From assembly GCA_036936605.1 (NCBI GenBank), contig JAUPFV010000001.1, forward strand, positions 171,696,386 through 171,760,385: a stretch of DNA of 64,000 nucleotides. Direction: 5' to 3'. This document shows, one piece after another, positions 35,230 through 45,870 of the stretch. Below the pieces are notes generated by a model. The model worked only from the letters and a program-made list of their open reading frames with translations. It was not told the DNA's origin and ran no database searches. Within the stretch, counting starts at the first letter, position 1; each line of letters opens with the position of its first letter. Both the position numbers and the translations under genes were made by a program. This stretch comes from Limnanthes douglasii subsp. nivea. Its lineage: Eukaryota; Streptophyta; Magnoliopsida; Brassicales; Limnanthaceae.

Positions 35230-37156
35230 TCGTCTCTAAAGATAATGTTACATGTTGGTTGTGTTATTTTTGTTCATTGCTTTTTTTTCTTCCATGTGAT
35301 ACGGTTATATCTCCTAGAAAAACGGAGTTGATATTCGTGAGGGTGCACATTTATCAAGCTAGAGGTATTGGTACGACAAAAAGTCACACCTGCATAATTT
35401 AGTAATATATATATAAATATAAAATTTAACTACGCCAAAATACCATTTTTTACTAAACTACGATGGAACTAGTAACAAACCGGTCGGAATTATACCGTTA
35501 TTTAAACTTGTGAGACATTTCTATATAGGGTCGATGATGGTGAATTATTAATTTTTAGTTTTCAAACTATTAAAAATTATATTCATCTATGATCAAAACA
35601 GGTTATAAAAATATTTAAAATAAATAAATAAATAAATATAAATATCATTGATTATGTTATTTTTTTTAATAAATAATTCACATATATATGATTTAGTAAC
35701 ATAATATAAATATAATATTTGACGACATCAAAATAGATTTTTTGACGAAACTACGACATAAAATAGTAACGAACAAGTTGAAATCATATCGTCATTCAAA
35801 CATGTGAGACATCTCTACAAGTGATGGATAGTAATGAACTAGGGATCTCTAGTTTTGGAACCATTGAAGTCATATTCATCCAGAATCAAAACAAGTTATA
35901 AAATAATTAAAATAGGAAAACATAAATGGCATAGATTATGATACTTTTCTTAATAGAAAATTTGCGTTAACATAATCTAGTAATATAATATAAATATAAT
36001 ATTTGAAGACGTCAAAATATATTTTTTGACGAAACTGTGACATAACACAGTAAAGAACAGGTCGAAATCATCGCTATTCAAACTTGTGAGACACCTCTAT
36101 AAGAGGTAGATGGTAGTGAACTAGAGATCTTTAGTTTTATAAACCATTGGAGTCATATTAATCAATGATCAAAACAAGTTGTTAAATATTTAAAATAGGT
36201 AAATATAGATGTTATAGATTATGTTACTTTCCTTAATAAAAGAAATCACATATACATAATTTCGAAACATAATATAAATATCAGTAACAAACCGGTCAAA
36301 ATCATACCGGTATTCAAACCTGTGGGACACTTCTACAAGAGGTGGAGTGAACTAGGGATCTTTAGTTTTGAAACCATTGAAGTCATATTCATCGACGTTC
36401 AAAACAAGTTATTGAATAATTATAATAGGTAAATATAAATGACATAGATTATGTTACTTTCCTTAATAAAAAAATCACATATACATAATTTAGTAACATA
36501 ATATAAATATAATATTTGACGATGTCAAAATATTTTTTTTTGACGAAACTACGTAATAACACTATAACGAACAGATTGAAATCATAAAGCTATTCAAACC
36601 TATGAGACGCCTCTACAAGAGGTGGATGGTAGTGAACTATGGATATTTAGTTTTGGAACCATTGAAGTCATATTCATCCATGATAAAAACAAATTGTAAA
36701 ATATTAAAAATAAGTAAATATATATGTTATAGATTGTGTTACTTTCATTTATAAAAAATTCACATATATATAATTTAGTAACATAATATAAATATAATAT
36801 TTGACGACGTCAAAATAGATTTTTTGACGAAACTACGTCATAACACGATAACGGACCAGTCAAAATCATACCGCTATTCAAATCTGTGAGACACCTCTAT
36901 AAGACGTGGAAGTAATGAACTAGGGATCTTTAGTTTTGGAACCATTGAAGTCATATTCATCCATGACAAAAACAAATTGTAAAATATAGATGTCATAGAT
37001 TACATAATTATATAAGATATTGATAAATAATATTTTGAACTTTATATTAAAATAAAAAATATAGAAATTTGAGGTGTTTGTATCCTAAAGTTTAGTTAAG
37101 TAATTTGGTTTACCAAAAAAGTACCGGATAATTTTAATTGGTCGGAAGTACGTTGC
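35230..37156 (-). repeat. Satellite insertion inside element III gag, left arm
   Basis: Minus-strand order: leader (about 36990-37156), about six 283-bp monomers, then the unique tail (35230-35395). It sits between two copies of about 250 bp of gag. The same arrangement is found in the right arm (50986-52914) and in copy A (5011-6974). Confidence 0.9.
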
Positions 37157-37847
37157 TTATCGGAGATAACATTGTTCTAGATGATTGTCCCGATCTTTGC
37201 TCCCATCATATTTCTCCATCTTAGAGCTGTCAACCCTCTTCGGAAGGTGTCCGAAGAGTATTTTCGTAGATAAAGGCGATTGCCTCCAGTTTATGTTGCG
37301 GCTAAAAACAATATCTTCGTTTGGTGTAGCAAAAATACCTGGTTCGGATTGAAAAGCGAAAGGATCAATCAACAAACAGCCAATATGCTCATCAGCTGAA
37401 CCTTTTTCCTTCCCATGGTGCTTTTTGAGCCTGTCATGCATATCTCTTTTTCTTGAATGTTTTTTAGTTAACCTCATTTTATTTTTTGACTGTCCTTCAT
37501 CACTGCATGAAGACACTGATTCTTCAGGTCCTGCCTCATTAGATGAGCTGCTAGAGGATTCTGATGTAGAATTCTCCACATGTTTAGATTGGTGTGATTT
37601 TTTAGAGCTGAGATGAGTCTTTAGAGATTGCTCATTTTCTCCAGGATTGTCCTGTATGGTGAAGTACCGACGCACATGATTTTTCATTAACCCCTTTTTC
37701 TGCTTGTTTCATCGCACTCAAAGCCTCTATCTGAGCCCTCAATTGATCCCGCTCCTCGATAGTATACTCATTGTTTTCTTTTACGACTTCCACGTCATGA
37801 GGTGCAACATTCTGAGCATTCGTATCCATCCGAACTACCTTATACAC
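37157..37847 (-). pseudogene. Element III gag N-terminal part, left arm
   Basis: Start codons at 37847 or 37829 (MDTNAQNVAPHDVEVVKENN), then RDQLRAQIEALSAMKQAEK, then, with a frame change, 37157-37687 with the acidic Ser-rich segment and the IDPFAFQSEPGIFATPNED block. It ends at LEQ, where the satellite leader begins. It is interrupted by the satellite, so no complete Gag can be made. Confidence 0.75.
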
Positions 37848-37879
37848 TGGTTTTGAATATAAAATTCAGGCACCGTCGT

Positions 37880-37901
37880 GATCCAATTGTGGTCACCAAT
37901 T
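37880..37901 (-). other. Element III primer binding site, left arm
   Basis: The minus strand reads TTGGTGACCACAATTGGAT beside the LTR end, a diverged form of the pattern in elements II and IV. Confidence 0.5.
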
Positions 37902-38256
37902 TGGTGTGAATTATTTCTGATTGAGGGTAATTTAGTAAAGTATTTTGGGAATTTAATGTTTAAGGTAGAGTGTAGTGAGATAATTAAGGTGTGTGCTTGT
38001 ATTAAATTATGAGCACCCTTATTAATGAAACTGGTTGTGGTATTTATACTTAATTAATGACCCATAGGCCTTTCGGGTCGGGTTATGGGTTTGAGTTAAG
38101 TTTAAGAACCCGTTTCTCTAGGTGTGAAATGACCAACACCTAGCTTAGTCATATTCCACTACATTTGTCGTGCTCGGTTTATTATAGCAGTGGCTTGGTC
38201 CGAACTGCCCTTCAGATAGAGATAAGATATTCTGTCAAAAATATCCGACCTTATCA
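37902..38256 (-). repeat. Element III left-arm 5' LTR
   Basis: 355 bp. By eye it is closer to the right-arm 5' LTR (49881-50235) than to its own 3' LTR (27116-27470), which dates the arm duplication after the insertion. Confidence 0.9.
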
Positions 38257-38759
38257 AAAACAAGTTATAAAATATTTATAATATGTAAATATAGATGTTA
38301 TAGATTATGTTACTTTCCTGAATAAAAAATTTAAATATACATAATTTAGTAACATAATATAAATTTAAATATTTGACGACGTCAAAATAGATTTTTTTAC
38401 GAAACTACGTCATAACACAACAACGAACCGGTTGAAATCATACCGCTATTCAAACTTGCGAGACACCTCTGCAAGAGGTGGATAGGTGTGAACTAGAGAT
38501 CTTTAGCTTTGGAACCATTGAAATCATATTCATCCATGATAAAGGAAGTTGTAAAATATAGATGTAATAGATTATATAATTATATAAAATATTGATAAAT
38601 AATATTTTGAACTTTATATTAAAATAAAAGATATAGAAATTTGAAGTGATTGTATCCTAAAATTTAGTTAAGTAATTTGGTTTACCGATAAATATACGGG
38701 ATAGTTTTAATTGGTAGGGAGAACATTGCTTGCAATAGGGAACGATGGAGTTAAAAGAA
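38257..38759 (-). repeat. Satellite end and leader beside the lost carrier gene
   Basis: One monomer (38257-38590) then the leader (38590-38755), which matches the gag-internal leader through CCAATTAAAA and GGATACAA-type blocks. The counterpart is 49405-49880 in the right arm. The leader edge next to the carrier promoter is at about 38755. Confidence 0.8.
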
Positions 38760-39306
38760 ATAAATTTGTAAGGATATATTATAAATAAATTTATATAACT
38801 TCAAAAAAAAATATAATAAAATGATAAAATAAAATATATTGCCTCTCCATCTAAAATTTAAATGGTCGGTGTAAAAGCTCAGAAAGTAATTGACAAAGAG
38901 TTTGGACATTCGAACTATGAAATTTTTGAAGAATTTTATTATTATTATTATTATTATTAATGAACCAAAATCAGATTAATAAAATTAGAAAAAAATTAAA
39001 AAGTATATAATTTGTAAAAAGATTAATGAAATGAATAAAAACGTGAGAGAAGTCAATAAACACTGCGCCCTCACAATAAACAAGCAAGTACAGCACCCCA
39101 TGGAATAAAATCTCAACTCAAAATGCAAAGCCCTAGTGGGCTGAGCACCAAAATAAAAAGGGCAGCATATCACTCTTTTCAACACCTCGTCTCTTCTTCT
39201 CTCACTAAAATATCTTCCTTATCGTTTTTGTTTCGTAGGGAAGAGAAACGCGGAGCGATCCTACTTCCGTCAATCCATCGTACTCTCAGTCCCAAGACAG
39301 GTCAAA
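38760..39306 (+). promoter_or_regulatory. Orphan promoter region of the lost carrier copy
   Basis: Inverted copy of the carrier 5' flank (48799-49400). It retains TGGGCT (39137-39142), the AAATAAAAAGGG stretch and the 5' leader, with an 11-bp difference near 39240 and an (ATT)n run at 38937-38959. It now drives only a 22-codon frame. Whether it is transcribed is unknown. Confidence 0.6.
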
Positions 39307-39375
39307 ATGGTCGACCAAGTCCAAGTTCAACACCCTAGTGTCATCCAGAAAGTCTCTAGCCATTTTTTAACTTAA
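39307..39375 (+). pseudogene. ADP/ATP carrier 5' remnant (22 codons)
   Basis: Starts at the same ATG as the intact gene and encodes [20 protein letters not shown], with an extra Val-Gln compared with the intact copy. After HF the sequence jumps to the counterpart of 45427, giving LT and a stop. The shared TTTT at the join suggests microhomology repair. The deletion removed about 94% of the gene and its 3' flank. Confidence 0.9.
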
Positions 39376-39745
39376 CTCTAACTTCTTGTTGTATTGTCAT
39401 TTTCCAGCTATCACTTTTCCCAAGTGATGGTTGCAGTCATTTCTCGTTGTACTCGATGCCTGATCTAGATCCGATACTATATATTTATTGAGGACGAGAC
39501 GTCTGATTACCTCTGGCTCTATATTGTTTTTCTTTTGTATTCCAGTCTTTCTATGTATCGGGGTTGGTAACTAGTCGATTGTCACTTTTTTTATAAGACT
39601 TGCATGGCTTTCATCGGGATATGCTTTATTTATATGGAATAACTTTTTTTTTAAACAAAAGTTAAATTATATTAAATTAAATAGGCCAATATTCCATTGA
39701 GTTAAAAATCCTAATTTAAACAAAGTACTTGAGAACAATAATAAA
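39376..39745 (+). repeat. Inner end of the left palindrome arm
   Basis: Inverted copy of 45042-45427. No gene recognised. It ends at AATAATAAA (39745), where inverted homology stops and the spacer begins. Confidence 0.75.
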
Positions 39746-40275
39746 GGAAACATAGTGCACCATTAGTATTTTTTGACAAGTATATTGCATTATAGTCATC
39801 ATAGTGCACCATTAGAATTTTATGCTGCACCTCAAGCTCCCTTAACATTTCTTTCAACCACATAGCTTATTTTCTTACATCGGTAACAAAAATATATTCA
39901 GCTTCAATAAAGGAATATGCTACTACAAATTAAGGATTAGATTTCCAACTTACAATATTGACAAATATAAAAAATAGATCTCTAGTAAAAGAGTTCATAG
40001 TTTTCATATAACTAACATAATCGAAATCAACAAAAGCCTCAACAACTTACATTCATAAACTAACTTCTCCATACATCAGTCTCAGCTTAATAGATCTTTT
40101 GATGTATCTCTGAACCCACATAACAACCTGTCAATTTTCTAGGGAGGGCTTTGACATTAATCTTTTCACCACAGATGTCTAACTAGAAATGTGTTCTATT
40201 TTATGAATTTTCACACCTTCGACATTGATAAGGAAATAGAAATTCAGGGACTAAAAGTTTAAACAATAAAACGTT
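39746..40275 (-). pseudogene. Ty1/Copia RNase H remnant, spacer copy
   Basis: Inverted copy of 1776-2270. The minus strand again gives the TETEY, WLKEML and HYDD-like RNase H landmarks with stops. At 39750-39830 the sequence ATGGTGCACTATG-type segment occurs twice, marking a small duplication at the break edge. Confidence 0.7.
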
Positions 40276-40545
40276 ATGTAGCAGGTGTTAACGTTAGAGG
40301 AGGAATTTAGAATATGCATTTTAGTTAAGGACTAAGAGTGAAATTTACCCTTTTTGTATAACTGATTTCAATTATAAGCTAAGTCTTTGCGCCTCTATAT
40401 AAAGGTCAAACCTGAACTAATAAAGAGGTTGGATTTAGGAGATTAGATCACTTGCGCACTTTCATTTTATCTCTCTAAAATCTATTTGTCTCTCTAAAAC
40501 ACTTATTCTCTTGTTTACTAAGGCAATCTGAAATAATCAAACTCA
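40276..40545 (+). repeat. Element I 5' LTR, spacer copy
   Basis: 270 bp, TGTAGCAGG to AAACTCA, with a TATATAAA box at about 40396-40403. Inverted copy of 1509-1775. Confidence 0.75.
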
Positions 40546-41285
40546 CTAAATTGGTGAATCTACTGGGATGATTAGCAATCAGTGTCTTCTAATCTAGTTC
40601 AAATTTTATCAATTTAGAAAAATAATAATTGAAATTGTGTGATGAATCCAGAAAAAAATCATTTGGTTCGATCAGCTATTGAAACATTGAGGGAAGACTT
40701 GCAGACGACATAGGATAGACCATAAGGATTTATTCTGATCCAACTCAATCTGATATAGAAATGCGTATGACCCAACACTAGGATAAGATAAACGCGTTAA
40801 ATGAGAAATACGAGCAAAGAGAACAGGAAATTCACTCGGCAAAGCCAAAGTCCGAAGTGAAACAAATCAATGAACAAACTGAAATTAGAAACTAATCTAA
40901 TCAATCTTGCACTGATCGGCAGATCAGGAATGAACAGAAGAAGGCGTGCTTCAAAGTTCCAAAAGAGCGTTATTCTTCTCGAAAAGGAAAGAAAGATAAG
41001 CAAAAGTGCGTCACATCTAGTGACGAGGAAGTTGAGAGGTCTGGCTCAGGTTTTAAGAGGTATAGGGGTTCTTCGAAAGAAGAGCGGGAACAACTTCGAA
41101 AATATAAGAAGGAACACAAATATAGGAGGGACAACGTTCCTCGTTGTTTGAGGGAATCTAATTGGTGTGAGGGGAACACATCAAATCAGTACGCTAAGAC
41201 TGATTAGATTTTTTACGTTGTCATGAGAACTGAAGATTAGTACGTGTAGAGTGTCAATTGGAGGAACTCTTCGTTGACAAGTAGA
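40546..41285 (+). pseudogene. Element I gag 5' part, spacer copy
   Basis: Begins after the primer site (TTGGTGAATC) with ATG at 40642 (MNPEKNHLVRSAIETLREDL), then stops. Homology to 773-1500 ends at 41283, where element IV pol on the opposite strand begins. The join cuts both elements. Confidence 0.7.
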
Positions 41286-42130
41286 AGAATGGAGCGCACT
41301 TATTTGATGACCTGAAGATAAACCTATTTAATGCAGTCACTCTTCCTGTGAGCCTTTGAACTTCTTTAATATTCTGAGGAGGGTTCATTTCTAGTAAGGC
41401 ATTAAGCTGATCTGGATCATGCAGGATTCCTTTTTCACTTATTTAGGTATCCTAAGAATTTTCCAGATCGGACCCTAAATACACACTTTTCAGTGTTTTA
41501 CTTTAAATTCACAGCTTCTAAATTGGAAAACATCTCTTGAAGGTCAGAAATATGTAAATCTTCCTCCAAGATTTTGACCATCGTGTCATCTATGTAGAAT
41601 TCTATGTTTTTGCCAATCTGACCAGCAAAAGCTTTATTTACCAGCCTCTGATTAGTGGCCTCAACATTTTTTTAACCCGAATGACATCACCTTGTAACAA
41701 TGAAGACCTATGTCTATGATGAAAATAATGTGATCTTGATCCTTTAGATCTACTTGTATCTGGTTGTACCCTGAGAAGGCATCCATGAAGGACAACAACT
41801 TGTTTCCAGATGTGGAATCCACTAACTGATCTATCCGAGAGACGAGATAAATATCCTTAGGGCATGCCCTATTGAGGTTAGTGAAATCAATACACATATG
41901 CCACTTACCATTCTTTTTCTTGACTAACACAGGGTTGGAAGTTCACAAAGAGTACTGAGACTCTTTAACGTGACCCAGCTTGGTTAACCAGTCAAATTTT
42001 TGAACAATCACATATGTTTTTCCATAGAAAAAGCTCTCCTCTTTTGTACAACTGGTGCAATATCACTCTGGATCGACTACTTATGTGAAATAACATCTGC
42101 TGGTACTCCGGTTACATCATTGTTGCATGA
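41286..42130 (-). pseudogene. Element IV reverse transcriptase
   Basis: The frame 41661-41930 has LVKKKNGKWHMCIDFTNLNR, ACPKDIYLVSRIDQLVDS, FMDAFSGYNQIQVDLKDQDH and YKVMSFGLK, the palm and fingers of a Gypsy reverse transcriptase. A frame change follows, then the catalytic YIDD (near 41600) and the connection segment. The N-terminal segment lies at about 41931-42080. Confidence 0.85.
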
Positions 42131-42815
42131 TGCAAATACTTGTTGATTATTCGGTAAAAAAGACAACAATCGGTGCTTTAACTCTGGTGCCAGCTTAAAT
42201 ACAATTTTAATATTCTTGCCCTCTATGAAGGAGTGAGTTTTAACCTCTTCAATAGGTATTATAAAACTAGGAGCCTCCCTGGGATCAATAATTTCACTCT
42301 CCTCAATAAAAGGCTCCACTAGCTGCTAATCGTTGTTAATTTTGATTGCCCCTAGAGTTTTAGGGGCAAGAGATGTTGCATAACACTCCCTTGCTATCTT
42401 TTGACTGCTCCGAACTACACCAACTTGTCCCTGAACAGTATATTTTAAGAATTGGTGGACTATAGAGGCGACAACATACATTCTGGAGAACCAAGACCTC
42501 CCAAAAATTTCATTATACGATGTTGGGCAATCTACCACAACAAACGGCACTCTTACCATCTTTTTTAAAGGGACCTTTTCCCAACAATACCTCCTCTTCA
42601 AACTTCTCGATCATATTTTTAGAACTTCTTGTGAAGCCTACAATGGTTCTGTTCGCACGCTGAATAACTGTTGGATTTCTCATTTGTTTGTAGGAGCTTA
42701 AAAACAAGATGTTTGCTGAACTGCCAGTATCAATCAATATTCGGCGTATATCGTTCCCCCCTATTGAAGCCCCTATGACCACCGTATCCTTATGATGTCC
42801 TGTAATATCCCTCAA
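42131..42815 (-). pseudogene. Element IV protease region
   Basis: 42513-42815 carries the core RRILIDTGSSANILFLSSYK with an intact catalytic DTG, followed by FEEEVLLGKGPFKK. 42326-42601 continues in another frame with PFVVVDCPTSYNEIFGRSWF. 42077-42319 gives the linker to reverse transcriptase. One frameshift separates the first two parts. Confidence 0.8.
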
Positions 42816-43055
42816 GTCATCCTCATCAAAAAATATGAATAGGAATGGGAATTTTCACTGGTGGGAAGACATTCCACCATCTAAATGGGTGGCCAAATTA
42901 TGGACATGCCTCTTACTTGATAAAGTGAAAGGTGCAATCACTTTATCTCCTCCAAAAATTGTTATTGATTCGAAGAAGCCGATCTGTCTGGAAACTATCT
43001 TAGTTTTCTATGTTATTACCCCCACCTGATTTCAATCTGGATTAGGGTCCACGTA

Positions 43056-44590
43056 CTAAGACTCTACATCAAATATTTCAACAATCGTCATTACACCCTC
43101 TTGTGTAGATGTCACAGGGTTGCTCGAAGGACTTGTCCGGGGAGCATTGGCTTGAGAATTATCTAGTATGTTCCCACTTTGATTTTTAACGTAAGCTCCC
43201 AACTTTCCCCTAAGGTTATGGACCTTCTGTTTCAACGCAATGCAATCATGAGTATCATGGCATATATCATTATGATATTGGCAAAGCCGAGTGTTCCGGT
43301 TCTCTCTAGGGGACTGCAAGGCTGCCGGTTTTCAAAAGTGAACTTCATTCTTGGTCTTATCATAGATTGTGGCCATATTTTCCCCTAACTCAGCAAACCA
43401 CTCAGGCTGGACCCAGGGCCCTCTCTTACTTCTGGTTTGTTGGCTCTGGGTCTGGTTGAATTGATTATGCTATGACCGGTTGGACCCATGTCCGGTCTCT
43501 TTTGCCATATAACCGGATTGGTTATTGGTTGAAGGAGTTGTTGTTGTAGTGGTAGACCTCACTTAATGGTGTACTCTTGTTTTCTTTGTTTTTTCTACAT
43601 TGATATATTTTCCCACTTGGTTTAATAATCCACCCCAGGTCATAGCCTTCTTCCAAGTCACAGAATTGACCAAATTCCCAAGATTTAAACCTTGCCTAAG
43701 GGAAGCAATTGCAACCTGCTCTAAGAAATCTACCAACTTATTCTTTGTATTCACAAAGCGACTTATATACTCCTTCAGGGACTCGTTTGATTCCCGAGCA
43801 CAATGGATAATGGTGTCCCCATTACCCTTCAATTCCTTACTTCCAACAAATTTCCTCCGGAAGGCAACCCATAATGTATCAAATTTTCTTATAAACCCCT
43901 GAGGGAGACTGTTATACCATTTAAGGTCACTCCTCGTGAAAGTTTGGGAGAAAGCCCTACGCAAAATCTTGTCATCGTCTTCAAAGTTCATCATGAAGTT
44001 CTTGAACTATTCCAGATGGTTGTCCGAATCTCGGCTCCCATCGTATTTCTCCATCTTGGAGCTATCAAACCTTTTAGGAATATGTCCGGAGAGTATTTTT
44101 GTTGATAAGGGCGATTGCCTTCAATTTTTGCTGCGACTGAAAACGGTATATTCATTAAGGGTTACAAAAATACCCGGTTCGGACTGGAAGGCAATGGGAT
44201 CAATCAACAACTGATCAACATGCTTGTGAGCTGACCTCTTACACTGGTGCCTCTTGAGCCTGCCATGTCTGTCCCTCTTCCTAGAATGCTTTTTAGTTAA
44301 CCTCATCTTCTTTTTAGATCTCCCTTCATCACTACTTGAAGATAATGATTCTTCAAGTTTTGCCTCATTTGATGAGCTGTTGCAGGACTCAGATGCAGAA
44401 CTCTCAACAGGCTTGGATCGGTGTGTCTTTTTTTAGCTGAGGTGAGTCTTCAAAGATTGCTCATTGTCTCTAGAATTTTCAGTGTGGTGAAGTACTGACG
44501 CTCCATATTTCTTTTTAATACATTTTTCTACTTGTTTTATTTCTCTCAACGCCTCTATTTCAACCCTCAGCTGGTCTCGTTCCTCGATGG
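43056..44590 (-). pseudogene. Element IV gag with zinc-knuckle-like motif
   Basis: Capsid at 43563-43994 (FSQTFTRSDLKWYNSLPQGF, ESNESLKEYISRFVNTKNKL). N-terminal basic region at 44121-44306 with the IDPIAFQSEPGIFVTLNEYT block. The C-terminal part 43056-43319 has CQYHNDICHDTHDC, a CxxH...HxxxxC pattern that I recall from Tat-type gag nucleocapsids. No satellite is inserted here, so this copy shows the uninterrupted layout of gag. Confidence 0.8.
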
Positions 44591-44639
44591 TATACTCCTT
44601 TGCTTTTTGGTTTTGAATGTAAAATTCAAGTACCGTCGC

Positions 44640-44661
44640 GCTCCCACTGTGGTAGCCAATT
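44640..44661 (-). other. Element IV primer binding site
   Basis: The minus strand reads TTGGCTACCACAGTGGGAGC next to the LTR end, nearly the same as in element II. Confidence 0.6.
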
Positions 44662-45025
44662 TGTTGTGGTTCGTTTCTGCCTGTGGGTAATCTAGTAAAG
44701 TGTTTTGGGTATTTTGTGGTGTTTTGTGTTTAGTATGAAGAGTAGCGAGATAATTAAGCTTCCTACCAGTAATAAATTCTTATGACCTTCATTAATAAAA
44801 GTGGTTGGGGTATTTATACTTAATTACTGACCCATGGGCTTATTGGGTCGAGTCATGAAATTGGGTCGAGTTTAAGGACCTTTTAGTAATATAGTTTAAG
44901 GTGATTAACAACTAGCTTCGTCAATACTTAATACATTTCTTCTGTCCGGAATTTCATTTTGGTGGTTTAGTCCGAATTTCCCTTCAGATTTATTCAAGTC
45001 CCAGTGACTTAAATATCCGAACTCA
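44662..45025 (-). repeat. Element IV 5' LTR
   Basis: 364 bp, minus strand TGAGTTCGGATATT to CACAACA. It resembles the element III LTR in layout and in blocks such as TATTTATACTTAATTA. The 3' LTR is missing, so no target duplication can be tested. Confidence 0.75.
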
Positions 45026-45041
45026 TGAGGCAACAGCTTAT

Positions 45042-45427
45042 TTTATTATTCTTCTCAAGTACTTTGTTTAAATTAGGACCATCATATTGTAACTCAATGG
45101 AATATTGGCCTATTTAATTTAATATAATTTAACTTTTGCTTTAAAAAAGTTATTCCATATAAATAAAGCATATCCCGATGAAAGCCATGCAAGTCTTATA
45201 AAAAAAAGTGACAATCGACTAGTTACCAACCCCGATACATAGAAAGACTGGAATACAAAAGAAAAAAAATATAGAGCCAGAGGTAATCAGACGTCTCGTC
45301 CTCAAATAATATATAGTATCGGATCCAGATCAGGCATCGAGTACAACGAGAAATGACTGCAACCATCACGTGGGAAAAGTGATAGCTGGAAAATGACAAT
45401 ACAACAAGAAGTTAGAGTTAAGTTAAA
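45042..45427. repeat. Inner end of the right palindrome arm
   Basis: Inverted counterpart of 39376-39745. No gene recognised. It is AT-rich at the inner end. Confidence 0.7.
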
Positions 45428-45619
45428 AAAATTACCCCGACCCGCAATCATAATACCAAGAAATCTAAATCGAAGGTCCTAAAGAATACAGTACGAAACC
45501 ATAGAGGAAATGGTAGGAGGAGAACAAAACAATTTCGCGTTCCTCATCCGTCAAGCGTGGTATATAAACGAGCCAAAGAAAGAACGTCAGTGATGTCGGT
45601 TTCGAGAGGAAGACCGATG
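45428..45619 (-). other. Unique segment, possible gene relic
   Basis: This is the only part of the right arm's inner region with no second copy in the window. The minus strand has a frame giving GLPLETDITDVLSLARLYTT and a stop soon after, and a second frame open for about 50 codons. I do not recognise either. It may be the 3' end of a host gene or chance. Confidence 0.25.
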
Positions 45620-45870
45620 TAATAAAAGAAGCTACGCGGTTGAAAGAAATGTTGAAGGAGCTTGAGGTGCAGCAGGAAATTCTAATGGTGCACTATGACG
45701 ACTATAATACAATATACTTGTAAAAGAATTATGTGTTTCATGAATGAACTAAGCACATTGATGTTAAACTTCATTCCTTAATAAGTATTATTGAGAATGA
45801 TAACCAACATATATGTTTACTAAACTAGTGACATCGAGCAAGTTCAAGCACCGCTTGGACTTGGTTCATA
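45620..45870 (+). pseudogene. Ty1/Copia RNase H C-terminal remnant, right-arm side
   Basis: Direct copy of 2185-2440: LKEMLKELEVQQEILMVHYD, TKHIDVK and FKHRLDLVH landmarks with stops. It starts where the unique segment ends. Confidence 0.7.

Larger units (their letters stand above)
27116..38256 (-). mobile_element. Element III, left-arm copy (Tat-like, 11.1 kb)
   Basis: Minus-strand Ty3/Gypsy element with 355-bp LTRs (27116-27470 and 37902-38256) and a perfect 5-bp target duplication AAAAC (27111-27115 and 38257-38261). It sits inside the satellite, splitting one monomer. Order on the minus strand: LTR, primer site, gag, gag-internal satellite, gag repeat, protease, reverse transcriptase, RNase H, second RNase H, truncated integrase, antisense ORF, polypurine tract, LTR. 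It has lost about 840 bp of pol compared with the right-arm copy. Confidence 0.9.
41286..45025 (-). mobile_element. Element IV: 5' half of a Tat-like Gypsy element
   Basis: Minus-strand element with LTR (44662-45025), primer site, gag, protease and reverse transcriptase, truncated at about 41286 just after the RLTGRVTALNRF segment. RNase H, integrase, antisense ORF and 3' LTR are missing. It is the best preserved coding copy in the window, yet still has frame breaks. It makes up most of the palindrome spacer. Confidence 0.85.

Noticed and set aside
35230..37156. Satellite insertion as a Helitron
   Set aside because: A TC-like start could be argued at the leader, but no CTRR end with a hairpin and no RepHel coding sequence were seen.
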